A DNA stretch of 64,000 nucleotides, from positions 7,615,728 to 7,679,727 of the forward strand of contig JAKGHH010000008.1 of assembly GCA_022828595.1 (NCBI GenBank). The letters are read 5' to 3'. A program made the position numbers and the translations under genes. Positions 46,601-58,205 of the stretch are shown here, piece by piece. Each line of letters starts with the position of its first letter. Position 1 is the first letter of the stretch. Below the pieces are notes generated by a model. The model was not told where the DNA came from and did no database searches. It saw nothing but the letters and a program-made list of their open reading frames with translations. Source of the stretch: Nelumbo lutea (lineage: Eukaryota > Streptophyta > Magnoliopsida > Proteales > Nelumbonaceae).

Positions 46601-48380
46601 AGGTGCACTGCCCCTAGATACAAACTTCCTCGGTGTTAGGCATGGTACGGTTGTTCAGTCCGGCATCCTAGAGGCGAAGTGCTGGAGTGGTGAACGAGGT
46701 GAAGTCTTGAGTTCGGATAGAGGTGTGTCCCGAACTAACATGGGACAGGCCAGTTCGGGTTATTGCCCTTTGTGTTTGACTCGGGGCCTAAGGAAGAGTT
46801 CGGGCTCCTTGTAGGGAGTTCGGACTGCTGGTAGGGAGTTCGGATCACTGGTTCCTCCCTTTGGTGCTCGCGCCTTGGACGCACTATTGTGCCGAGTTGT
46901 TACCTTTGCCACGTATTGTGTAATTACGAGGTCAGGCCGAATCTTCCTTTGTCATCTTGTTCAATCAATTCCCAATAATATTGATAGAAGAGATAATATT
47001 GATAGAAGAGAGGGGTGAAACCATCGAGTCCGGAAACTTTATGAGGATTAAGTTGCTTGACCATACCGGTTAACTCTTCGAGAGTAGGGGGAGCCAGTCC
47101 TGATGATGTATAGAAAGGGTTGGTTAGGGGAATGTTATTTAGAAGTTCAGGGTCAAAGTCTTCTTGCTGCCCTCCCACCTCTAAAAGTGTACGCTTAAAT
47201 AATTGGACTATATGTGTACGACTTGAGGTTCAAGACCCATCATCACATTTCAACCATCCGATATTGTTTTTGGCATTTTTGAAATTTGCCATATGGTGAA
47301 AGAATTTAGTTTTTATGTCACCTTCTTTGAGCCACAACTCTGTTTACTTTACTCTCCAAAGTTGTTCTTCTTTCAAGAGCCAATAGTTATATTGCTTTAA
47401 CAATGACTGAAGCTGGTCTTGCTCTGCATCATTTGGGACCCTCATATGCATGGCTGAGATTTGCTCGGCTATGTTTCGAATATAATCCTGAACTAAGCCA
47501 AAATGACTTTTATTCCATTGTTTGAGGGCAATTTTGCAAGTTTTCAGCTTGCTGATGAATTGATGAGCAGGGGAGCCATGAATGGGTTGACTCCAAGAGT
47601 TAGAGATAATTTGCTTACAAGCGGGGTGTTCTACCCAGAAGGGTAGAAAATGAAATTGTGGTTTCCTACATGGGGTAGATGGTGAGGTGTTTAAGACAAT
47701 AGCTCCATGATCCGAGGTGGTTATTGGGAAATGATTCAACATGATATTTGGAAATAATTGACACCATGAGGGGTAGCTGGGGCCCGGTCCAGCCTTTCAA
47801 GGCCTTTTGATGTTCCCTTTTGTCCATTTGACCAGGTGAATGGGGGACCAACAAAGTCGAAGTCAATTAGGCCGACTTTGTGTAAAAAATTGTTCAAGTG
47901 TTTAGAAAGGTAAGGTTTGCTGTTTCTGAAGGATTTGTGATCATCCATTTTATATACGTCGTTGAGGTCTCCTATGAGAAGGCAAGGTAAGTTGGTGAGC
48001 TCTTGTGATTGTGTGAGGTGAAGCTAGATGTCTTTGCGAAGATGTCGGGTAGGGTGGCCATAGAATAGTAATAATTGCCAAGGATTGTCGGGTGGGTGGT
48101 TCGAGACTTGGAGACGGATCAAATGGATACTGACCTAAAGGATGTCAACTGAAATTGAATCCAACCATCCACAGAGGAGACCACCAGAGAACCCTGATGC
48201 TTCACGGAAAATAAAATTTATTAAATTTTAGTTTCTTTGCCAACGAATAAATTTTTAGCCCACCTAGCTCGGTCTCCATTAGGAACAACAAATCCAGCTT
48301 TTCTTGTTTGACTAGCTTTTTTAGCTCACGGATTTTTTGTTATCACCGGCTCCTCTAATGTTCCAAGAAATGAAATTCAT
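43681..48380 (-). pseudogene. LINE ORF2: endonuclease, reverse transcriptase, zinc finger, RNase H (broken)
   Basis: The start is at 48380 (MNFISWNIRGAGD, the usual start of plant LINE ORF2 endonucleases). The endonuclease end FDFVGPPFTWSNGQ is near 47870. RT begins LNPHKVSGLDGFTP (about 47050) and, after the solo LTR, continues with GVRQGDPISSYLF (about 45690) and HLLFADACILF (about 45570). In that last motif the normal FADD has become FADA. A zf-RVT module (CTFCSLHEETVHHLFFQC) lies near 44390. RNase H is at 43681-44100 with LFIDGSFDPDTG, AEIRVLLG and SDNKTLIDL. Numerous stops and shifts make it inactive. Confidence 0.85.
46192..46954 (-). mobile_element. solo LTR of the same gypsy family, nested in the LINE RT
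   Basis: 763 bp matching the LTRs at 22462 and 31875 from GATGGTGCGCAATCC to the CTTCCTT..TCA end. It is flanked by the 5-bp direct repeat TCTTG (46187-46191 and 46955-46959), so it is a genuine insertion reduced to one LTR by recombination. It has about two to three units of the GTAGGGAGTTCGG repeat. The minus-strand TATA signal is near 46395-46404. Confidence 0.92.
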
Positions 48381-48899
48381 AGTATTAAACAACAATGCTG
48401 AAGGGATAAGATTAGGAATAGTGCTGTGTAAATAATAAGAAGGAAAGTGAGGCGTACCTAATGGAGCAAGGGAGTTGGAGATAACAATGATAGGTTGATG
48501 TAATTGTCGGTGATGAACTGGTCACCGCCACAGAGAGACATCGGGGACGTGGATACAACAACATCAGTTGTGCTCAATAAATCTAGATTTAGTGAGTGGC
48601 TTTCTCTTTGTGGGGTTATAGGTATTGAGCAATGCGGCTGAGGTTGAGGTGGAGTTGGCAGTGTCGTCGTGGTTTTGGTTAACAACATCTCAGGAGGTAG
48701 AACATGCCCAGTAATAAAGTCGGAAACTTGACAATTGCGAACCGCCCAAGGAGTGTTAGTTGGCAAATCCAAATGATAACTTTTGGATCTGCCACATCTT
48801 CTTTTCCCTATGAGAAGATCAATGGTTCCCAAGCCACCAGTTTTGGTGAAATAGTGGGCAGTGATTTCTGGTTTCGCGATAATATATTCTGATACTAAT

Positions 48900-49378
48900 A
48901 TTAGATAATACTATTCTATAATATATTATTTTACATGCTAAGATTGTGTGGGACATTCATGATCCAAGGAAATTTGTCAAAAGGAAGCGACCTAGCGTCT
49001 GTATCATCTTCTTCCTTTACAACCAAATGCAGGCAAGTGAGCGTGAACTTAGCATCTGATTTAGCATCTGTAACATCTTCTTTCAGCGGTAAGCTTCTCC
49101 CCTAACCCTTCCCTACACCCATGCATACCCTTCTCTGAACCTAAGCTTCACACCACCCTCTTACTTCTTCTACTACAAACTCCTTACCTCCCATTTGTCT
49201 TCTACCCACCATCAATATTGTTACCCCTTCCATTTGTCTTCTAGCTTAAAAAAGATTCCCCGTTCCTTCTAGTCTCTCTGTTTCCCTGTACCATTTCTTG
49301 AACCCAGGTCCCCACAGGGATCCCACTGGGGCATGGATACAACCATCTTCTTCACGTGAGGTCTTGCTTTTATTGAGG
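48900..49378 (+). other. junction and 5' UTR-like segment of the inverted LINE part
   Basis: About 48880-48945 is AT-rich. From 49090 the plus strand is C- and CT-rich with no long frame, like the 5' UTR of a plant LINE, and leads into the ORF1 ATG at 49379. Confidence 0.4.
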
Positions 49379-50480
49379 ATGACATCAAAAGGTAAAGAAG
49401 TCGCCAGCATGCCAGTTATTGCACATGACACAAAAGATATAGAATCCTTCTTTGCACATACAGTTAGTGTAGGGGTAGATGAACAACCCCCAAGTTTTGA
49501 ACATCGAGGAGGTGGAGCATGTTATTGGGTTGATGTTAAAAGGACGCATCTTTCTGCGTCAACAAGTTAATGAGGAGACTCTGGCCAACTATGTTCGTTT
49601 ACAGAGGAAAACATCGGGAGTAGTGACCATTCGTTTCTTGGAAGGAGGCAACCTCGAATTTTCATTTATAAATTATAGCGACCGTCTTATTGCATTAGAG
49701 GGAGGACCCTGGTTTTTTTTCGTTCGAGCTGGATCCTTCTAGAAGAATGGAGCGACTCACAAACAGGAACAGTTGAAAAGGCCTGGACTCAAAGGGTCTG
49801 GCTACAAATCCATATGATTCCCAAGGGTACGGTTGAAGATGGTAGGGTTTGTTTTCTTGCTAGTATGGCCCCGTTTTTGTTATGAGCAACTCCCCAGGAT
49901 CTGTGCTAACTGTGGACTAATAAGACATGTTTGGAGTAATTGCAAATGGCTAGACCATTCTATATCAGACTACAAGAGTTTTCTTGAAGGCCATACAATA
50001 GATTATCTTGGAGAATAGCTCAGAGCTGAATTTCGGCCTAAAAGCCAACTCAACTTTCCGGCATACTCACCAGCCAGATCAAATTCTCTAGCAGTTTGCA
50101 AAGTTCGCCACAGCGAGCAAGGCTCAGATGAAGATTCTTAGGATGGGTCCGGTGGCCATAAACACCATTGTGTCGAGCATAATTGTGATATGCTAGCAGT
50201 AGTTTCTGGCAGGTCACCATCGCCGGTGTAGCCCGGTGTAGCCAGACTTCGGTGAAGGGCAACAGTATTAGAACATTGACCATCCACAGCAGACACTTAG
50301 CAAGTTAGAACTTACTGGAGCCTTGCATGATAGCCACCCTTGCAAACAAAAGATGCCACGTTCTACTCATGCATGCCCCATGCAATGTACACCACCATCA
50401 TGAGAATAGCTCGACAAGTTAGTTGCATGTGCAACAGCCACACACCCTCTGCCAGGATGGCTGCTGACACCTGTACTTTT
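49379..50480 (+). pseudogene. LINE ORF1 (gag-like, DUF4283 plus zinc knuckle), opposite orientation
   Basis: The plus-strand ATG at 49379 (MTSKGKEVASMPV) leads, after a frameshift near 49480, to the DUF4283-type fold (EETLANYVRLQRKTSGVVTI, then LEFSFINYSDRLIALEGGPW). After further breaks come the CCHC zinc knuckle CANCGLIRHVWSNCKW (about 49895-49945) and linker text (LRAEFRPKSQLNFPAYSP...) to about 50480. ORF2 is absent here. The adjoining minus-strand LINE begins in the same kind of linker, so the two may be one element with its 5' part inverted. Confidence 0.75.
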
Positions 50481-50531
50481 ATCTTATGTCAATGGATCGG
50501 ATATTGATTCAGTCAGACTCAGTCCAATATA

Positions 50532-50609
50532 AACCCATTACAAATGGACCAGGTCCTATCCAATCTAATAAACCCATTACAAATGGACCAGGTCCTATCC
50601 AATCTAATA
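50532..50609. repeat. perfect 39-bp tandem duplication
   Basis: Two identical units starting AACCCATTACAAATGGACCA at 50532 and 50571, immediately after the LINE ORF1 remnant. Confidence 0.95.
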
Positions 50610-50784
50610 AATATATTAGACCATTATTGGTTTGTCAAATCTGTTTAAATTGATTTGATTTGGATGTGGCCCAATCCGAACATTGTCCATTGGCACCCCT
50701 AACCAAATTATGTTTTGGTATTTCTATTTTCATTTTTATATAAATTAATCCCTTCATCCCTTATTTTCTAAGTAATTAGAGACC

Positions 50785-51085
50785 AAGGTTTTTAAAATCA
50801 AACCGGGCAGGGAACCATTCTAGGGTCTGGTTCCTGGGTTGAATATTCCAACCGTCCGGTCTGAATGAACAGCACGCATTGACAAAAAAATAAAAAATAA
50901 AAAAAGAGAAAAAACCGTTGTTTGGGTTGATGGTTTAATTTGACCACCCGGTCAGTGGCTTGTTAACCAAATTAACGTTTTTTTTGGCGAAAAAAGCAGT
51001 TTTGGGGCAAAATAGAACCAATCACCTAACCGACTCCCAGTTTTTTCGAATCAACCGTCCAATCCGATCCAATTTTGAAAACTCT
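50785..51085. repeat. MITE-like element, TTTTAAAATCRAACCGG family, copy 2
   Basis: Left end GGTTTTTAAAATCAAACCGG, right end CCGATCCAATTTTGAAAACT, with interior order matching 32866-33136 (GGTTCCTGGGTTGAATATTC, a run of A-rich words, then CAGTTTTGGGGCAAAAT). Confidence 0.65.
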
Positions 51086-51344
51086 GTTAGAAAATATTAT
51101 GTTCAGATAGTTTGAATTTTCATTGTTTTTTTGCTTTTAAATCCTTCTTGTTCATTATAGGATGACAGGTTGTTTCATGATTAGTTTACCAGCTGCATTT
51201 AATTTTTCATTTATTCCTAAAATTTTATATATCCACCTTCAACTAACTTTGATTATGACATTTTGTAGGTAGAATTGCAAACCCCTAGTCAAGGGAGTTG
51301 ATCTAGTTGAATATATCATACATCCTAGGGTTCTACACAACGCC

Positions 51345-51625
51345 TTAAAGAATGACCCGGAAACGAAACCGTTCTAGCCATAGGTTTCTGGGTCAACGGT
51401 CCGATCATCCTGCTATCTGGTTCAAATGGATGGTTCGTTCTAACAAATAAATTAAAAATAAATAAAAATGATAATTCGATCGTCGAAGTCAATAGATTGT
51501 TGCCTTTTTTAATGGTTTTTTACTAAAAACTGGTTTTTGGGTAAAATGGAACCGGTTGCTTGGATGGTTCTTGGGCCGAACAGTCCGATTGTCCGAATCA
51601 ATGGTGGTTCGAAAACCTTGATTCT
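51345..51625. repeat. MITE-like element, same family, copy 3
   Basis: Internal words CATAGGTTTCTGGGTCAACG, ACTGGTTTTTGGGTAAAATG and GGTTCGAAAACCTTG align in order with copies 1 and 2. The left terminus is degraded. Confidence 0.55.
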
Positions 51626-51639
51626 ACATAGTGGTAATT

Positions 51640-52530
51640 GTTTATAAATTATAACAGAAAACAAAACAGGGTAATTGGGTAAATTACTTAAAACTCCACC
51701 GGATTATGTAACAATTATTTCAACATCCCTTTTGACCTTTGCAAAACCTCCCTTTATCTTTCAAGTAAATACGCAAGCATACTCCCTTTATTAAATTTCA
51801 TGTAAGAGAGATGTTACAATTACAACTATGCCCTTATGGCCAACATGATAGAAAAGTATGCATTTCAAAACATATAAAATAATTAATTTAATAAAAATAA
51901 AAATGTAATAAAATTGTTAATTTAATAAAACTAATTATTGTGCTGTTAATAAAATATCAATGACAAATAATAAAATTAGTCAAAATATTCACTAAAATGA
52001 ATAAATCAAGTAATATAATCAAAAGATATTATCAATAAAATTCTCAGAGGTAAAATTGGGTTAAAAAGATTTTGAGGGTAATCTACTAAATCTTCATCTC
52101 AATAAAACTCCTCATGGGTAAAATTGAGATTTTAAAAAGTTTAAAGCACTATGTCAACATTATCCATTATTTTACATTAGGGAATTTAACAGAAGGGGTG
52201 TGTTTGCATACTTATTTGAAAGGTCAAGGGAGGTTTTTGCAAGGGTTAAAACAAATAAGAGGCTTAAGCAATTTACAGTTTTTCACCCTCCAAAAAGCCA
52301 CAAAACTGTACTTAGAAGATGGGCGGTGCGTTATTCCAATCGCCTTAAAATGCATAGGCCACGTGTCAGAAGAAGAAGTAGAGAGGTGTTAAAATGGGCG
52401 GTGCGAGAACCCGGGCTGTTACCACGTGCATGGTGAGACCATCATCATTTAAGCACTAGAATGTCAACCATTGGATTCGAAGAACGAGAATATCAACCAT
52501 TGGACTCGAAGATAGGAATGATTCCATGTA
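51640..52530. other. intergenic sequence upstream of the aspartic protease pseudogene
   Basis: AT-rich to 52100. A TATA-like word TATAAATATA at 52537-52546 and a (TTTCTC)n stretch at 52750-52783 precede the pseudogene and may be its former promoter and leader. Confidence 0.4.
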
Positions 52531-54512
52531 TCTCTTATAAATATATTGGATAAGCCGAAACTGGGGAGTTAGTTTAGACTTCAGAAGCTTCAGAAGGTGG
52601 AAGTGAAGGAAGAAAACATACATAAATGTGATTTTGAATCCTCTGTCTGTTGGTGGTCCGTTGTCAACGTTTCGTCTCATGGAACTCTTTTTATTCTCTG
52701 TTCTTGATTTCTCTGCTTGGGCCCTTTGCTAGTCTCCACACTGTTTCTTCCTTTCTCTCTCTTTCTCTCTCTTTCTCTCTCACGCACACTCTATTCTTCC
52801 GAGAAGACACACACCTCGATCGTCTCTGAGTTGTCTGGATTTATAGTATAAGATCCGTTTGTTTTTTTCTTGTTGTCGGGAAATCAAAACGAAATGCCGG
52901 GTTTCTGATCATGGTTTTGGGCGCCGTCTTCCTACCAGCGGTGGTGTTTTGTCGATTTCCGAACCTCGAAAGAGCCTTTCCGGTGCACCGCCGAATCATG
53001 CAAGGTGGGATCGTCGATTTTCCCGTCGAGAGTGCTTACAATCCTTACACCGTCGGGTAATTTTTTCTTTCTTTATTTTTTTGCTCCTTGGTTGATTTTA
53101 AGCTCTGGGTTCAATTGAGGATGGCGTTTGGCTTCGGTGTTTTGTTTATGTTCTTTTACCTACTCGTTTTATAATATATATTGATGGGTTCTTGATATTC
53201 TTCGTTTCTTTACTGTTTCCCTTTCTTTGTTTAATGGTTCTGGATTAGATGATTCTTGATGTTCTGACGTTCTTTCGTTTGTAAATTGACAGTTATGTGG
53301 GTCTATACCCTTCTTTCTCTTTTGATGCTTCATTGATGGGTTTTTGAAGATGTTGATTTGTTTATCTTCGTCGGTTTTTTATCTCTTTAAAACTCTACTG
53401 GGTGGGGGATTTAGTGTAGTTCTTTTTTCTTTAAAGCTCTCCTGCAAAAGAATTATGTTCAAATTGGCACCGGAAGTGATGTCTTGTCGATCACCTGCAA
53501 TGCCGTGGTTGCCCCAAATGTAACGGCCTGAATCTAAATCTAAAGCTTTCTTTCTTTCTTTTTTTTTTCCCCTCCCTCCTCTTCTTTCATTTCCAGTGAT
53601 ATTTTTGCAGATGTAATCCTTACCAAGACTGTTATATTTTTGTAGATTGCTTTGAATTACTTCGATGCTGCCACCTCATCCAGATGAAATATGTAATTTG
53701 GCGGGAGGTATTTGGTTACAAAATCGGGCTATTATTGTACATGATATGTTATTCTTTGACACAGTTCCCGGGAGGTATTTGGTTACAAAATCTTTGGCTA
53801 CCATAATTTCTGGGTAGGCATTATGTATCAGATAGGTTCTTTTGTATGACTTGGGTGGTGGGGATAATATTATGTTTGTTGGAACTTACATGATAGAGAT
53901 TTGTTCTTGAAACAGATGTAGCAACTATCAGTCCGGAGACTTGACCAAGCCAGAGAGAGCTGATGATGGGATTTTTGGGTTTGGGCAGCACGGACTGTCC
54001 GTCGTTTCACAAATGCCACCAAAAGGTTTCAATTCAAACTTTTGACATTTCTCCCAGGATGGGGCAAGAATTTTGGTGCATTGGCTTCCATAGAGTTCAG
54101 GACCAAGGGATGACCATTTTATGGGGTTTGAATCTCGACTTGAATGTTTCTCCATTGTATGCTCTAGTCCATAATGTAGAGAATGAGTACTGGTTATATG
54201 CTAACCTTTGCATTTATGCCATGTGTGTGTATCCTTGTGGCTTCTAACATACACTATAAACATATGTTTTTATTTAGATATGTAAATATATTCTGTATAG
54301 ATTTGTATACATGCCTAGATATGTATGTACGTATATCTTTGTCATGAAATTCATTCTAAAAAGGTTTTACTATTGATAATTATGATGTATACATGAAAGC
54401 ATTATTTTGCTTAAATTAATCGCCTATTAAACTGTTATTCTTGATGATATGTAAAACTAAGAAATTAAATATAATTAACAAAATGAGGAAGTTCTTATAT
54501 AGGTTAACAAAG

Positions 54513-54955
54513 GATGACAATGGGTCGGGTTAAATGGTAAACCCGACGTGACCCGGCCCTATAGGGTTGGGTTAGGGTCAGGTGTATTCGGCTTTTGGGC
54601 CGGGTTAGGGTTTTGATTCTTTGACCCGAGTTGGGTTCGGGTTCGGGTTTTGACTAGCCCACTCCGTTGGGTCATGATACCTACATATATGCCAAGTATT
54701 CTTGCAGTTTTTTGACTTCTAACTATATAGACTTGGTGTTTATATTTTATTTACATGTTGATTTTGATTTTCTTCTTTTTTAAAATGGAAAAAGTAACAC
54801 CTTAGAATGTATAAAACAACTTCCTAACTTAAATTAATGCTTTTTATGTCTCCAAAACATGTTAAAAAATACATTTGAAATGCTACAGGTCGAGTCGGGT
54901 TAAACCCTATAGGGTCGGGGTCGGGGTCGGGTTCAGGTTACGGTGCTCGAGAGTT
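54513..54955. repeat. GGGTCGGGTT-rich repeat
   Basis: Opens GGATGACAATGGGTCGGGTT and ends with GGTCGGGGTCGGGGTCGGGTT. The blocks near each end (CCTATAGGG flanked by GGGTTAAA or GGGTTGGG) are similar. It is a dispersed noncoding element of the kind seen near 286 and 21.1 kb. It directly adjoins the foldback element. Confidence 0.45.
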
Positions 54956-54959
54956 GAGT

Positions 54960-57900
54960 TAGGGCCAATTATTGTGATTTGCATAATTGCATCTCAAACT
55001 ACTCAAGATAGACATTAGTTGAGATTTCCCTACAAACAATGTGGAGGGTGCACATATCTAAAAGGGCCATTATCCAATTGTGGCCCCTACTATCTGGGGT
55101 CTTGGGAGGGGTAGATCGGATAGTGCTAACTCCTAACCTTTAGCATTTTCTTTTGCACAAAGTGGCTGCTCTTACTCTCTCACCATACGAGAATGCACAT
55201 ATCTCTCATCCAGAAATAGTATTCAGGGAACTTTTCATTTTTCAAGCAGTTTACTTCTATCCAACCCATACCTAACACTTCATTGTGGGAAGTTGTTTAT
55301 TAGATATGGTTGTTGCATAAGTTATGCCCACTTTCTGAAGGTTTTGGGAACCAAGCTTCTATGCTGTGGATAAATAGTGGAGATATTTTAATGTTGTCTA
55401 TATTGCAAATGCATTTATGAAATTCTTCTTTGTTATTCCTCTCTATTAGATATAGTGTCATGCCCCGATTTGTTGTAATGTATTTAGGAGTTTGTGTACG
55501 CTACACAGATTACATTTGAAAATGAGTTTAACAATGACATTTTGTGTAGCCACGAAAGTGGAGAATTACCATCAAAGCAGAAATCATGAAATACAAAATT
55601 AGGAAAAATAAAAAAACTCGGTTATATTTCACATTTATATAGCCTCTAAGAGCTAAAATTCAAGAGATCCATGACAGGTGACATAAGAAGAACTAGGAGT
55701 AGACCAAAAGGACAAGGGTATTAGTAGTAAGAAATGATTTAGGCACTAATAATTTAGTGGTGGATATGGCTTTAAATTGAATGGATTGGTGAAAAAGGAT
55801 TCCTGTAGCTAACCCCATATAGTTAGGATAAGGCATGAATGGTGATGATGATGACATATTAGGGATGATTGTTTATAACCTAGCCTCGCTTGCCTGGCTT
55901 GCAAATTTGTGGACCCAAAAAGCCACATTTCTTCTAGGCTTAGCCTAGTTTTGACCTACATTAAGACTACAAAAAAATGCAGATTTGTGATGTTTATCTA
56001 TATTAGGATAAACCTGATATTAGTTGTAACCTCAGAATGAACTTTCAACCAAATTTTTATCCCGATATAACTGATGTAATTGCAGTTCAGAAGATTTAGA
56101 ATTGTCTTGAGAAATCCTACAACTTGTCTGTTATGTTTGGGCACACATTAGACTTCAATATTTTAATATTTTTGATTATTTTTTTGAATTTATAATTATT
56201 TTATTAGTACATTGTTATGATTTTATTATTTTTTCATAATTAATACCTTAGTATTTATCATTAATTTATGAGTATTTTATTCCTAATTATTATTTTATTG
56301 TCATTTTCTTATTAGTTTAACAATATTCCATTATTATTGTTTATCATTTTAAAATTAATTTAGTATTATTTAAGAAATAATATGTTAGTATTTATTATTA
56401 CTTTAATTATATATCTTAACATCTTATATTGTACTTAAATATTATTATGATTATTAATTAATGAATTAATACCTTTGCTTTTTTATTATTATTTTTATTA
56501 TTATTATTTTATGGATTTTTCATAAATGTTTTATTACGACTTATATTTATAATATACTCTTATTTTATTATTTTATCTTAATATAACTTTTGGAATTTTT
56601 TTATTTAATTATTAATGCTTTTTATTATTTTAGTGATATTGTGTTTATACTTTATTATTATATTTAATAATTAATATCTTTTTGTTATTTTTAATTTATT
56701 AATTTTTTGTTATATTCATATTATTTTATTAATATTTAGTTAACAGTGTATTAATATTTATTGTTAATATATTATTATTATCTTATTTTTAGTTGTATAA
56801 TATTTTATTATTATATTAATGCTAAGATATTGAATTAGTGTGCCCAAACATCATAAACAAGCTGTAGGGTATCTCACGACAATTCTAAATTTACAGATTT
56901 GCGATCATATCAGTTATATCGGGCTAAAAATTTGGCTCAAAGTTCATTCTGAGGTTACAATATTAAAGGTTGCAAGCTGGAAGTTCATTCTGAGGTTACA
57001 ACGAATGTCAAGTTTATCCTAATATAGCTAAACATCACATATCCACATTTTTTGTAGTCTTAATGTAGGTCGAAGCTAGGCTAGGCTTGGAAGAAATGTG
57101 GCTTTTTGGATCCATAAATTTGCAAGTCAGGTCGGGTCTTAAATAATCATCACTAATATGTCATCATCATTATCATCCACGCCTTATCCTAGCTATCTGA
57201 GGTTGGCTACATGAGTCCTTTTTCGTCAATCCATTCAAGTTAAATCCCTATCCACTGTTAAATTTTTAGTGCCCAAATCAGTTCTTACAACTTCTACCCA
57301 TGTTCTTTTTGTTCTACCCTTAGCTCTTTTTGCGTCACCTGTCACTGATCTCTTGAATTTTAGGTCTTGGAGGTTGTGTAAATGTGAAGTATAACTAAGT
57401 TTTTGTTTTTCCTAATTTTGTATTTCATGATTTGTGGTTTGTTGGTAACTTTTCACTTTTTGGATACATAAAATGTCACTATTAAACTCATTTTTAAATG
57501 TAATCTATGTAGTGTGTTCACAAGCTCTTGAATACATTGCAATAAATCAGGGCATGACACCATATCCAATAGGGAGAAATAGCAACTAAGAATCTCATAA
57601 ATACATTTGCAATGTAGAAAACATCCAAAAGTATATCCACTATTTATCCATGACGTAGAATCTTAGTTGCCAAAACCTTTAGAAAGTGGGCTTAAATTAT
57701 GCAACAACCGTATCTAATAAACAACTTCTCACAGTGAAGTGTTAGGCATGAGTTGAATAGAAGTAAATTGCTTGAAAAGTTCCCACTGAATACTACTTTT
57801 GGATGAGAGATATGTCCACTCTCATATCGTGAGAGCGAAAGCAGTCACTTTGTGCAAAAGAAAATGCCAAATGTTAGGAGTTAGCACTATCCAGTCTACC

Positions 57901-58052
57901 CCTCCCATGACCCCATATAGCAGGGGCCGTGATTGGATAATGGCCTTTTTAGATATATGCACTCTCTACATTGTTTGCAGGGAAAATCTCAACTATTGCC
58001 TATCTTAAGTAGTTTGAGATGCAATTATGCAAATCATACTAATTGGTCCCTT
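54960..58052. mobile_element. foldback element with inverted arms of about 1.2 kb
   Basis: The left arm (54960 to about 56165) reappears as its reverse complement in the right arm (about 56822-58052). Landmarks are TTGCATAATTGCATCTCAAA against TTTGAGATGCAATTATGCAA, GATAGTGCTAACTCCTAAC against GTTAGGAGTTAGCACTATC, and TATGTTTGGGCACAC against GTGTGCCCAAACAT. Over the outer 235 bp I count about 25 differences, so about 90% identity. The 650-bp centre is extremely AT-rich (mostly TTATTA words). No transposase frame is present. Long arms suggest a Mutator-like or foldback transposon. A target duplication was not found. A transcript through it would form a hairpin. Confidence 0.85.
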
Positions 58053-58154
58053 ACAATATCATGGAATATAGGCCATGGGAGAAGTGTCAACTGTTAACAT
58101 ATAGAAGAATTTGTTTATTTTATCTACAGATAAAAGATAACCTGTAGCGACTAG

Positions 58155-58205
58155 TCAAGTTATATCAGGATAAATTTGATTGAAAGTTCATTCTGAGGTT
58201 TAGCT
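58155..58205. repeat. third partial copy of foldback-arm sequence
   Basis: GTTATATCAGGATAAATTTG and GAAAGTTCATTCTGAGG repeat the inner-arm text found at about 56915-56960 in the same orientation, about 100 bp outside the right end. Confidence 0.6.

Larger units (their letters stand above)
43579..48900 (-). mobile_element. decayed LINE (non-LTR retrotransposon), interrupted by a solo LTR
   Basis: The minus-strand element ends in a poly-A run (plus-strand T run 43579-43587) preceded by the LINE-like tail 'aatgataatctttatttac'. Upstream it encodes, in order, an ORF1 linker region (48890-48458), then endonuclease, RT, zinc finger and RNase H. It is broken by many stops and by insertion of a 763-bp LTR in the RT. 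A target duplication could not be found, partly because the 5' side joins an oppositely oriented LINE segment at about 48900-49000. Confidence 0.85.

Noticed and set aside
57165..57250. The 'catcatcattatcatccacgccttatcctagctatctg' type stretch as a separate SINE
   Set aside because: The same text is found inverted in the left arm (about 55800-55850), so it belongs to the foldback arms.
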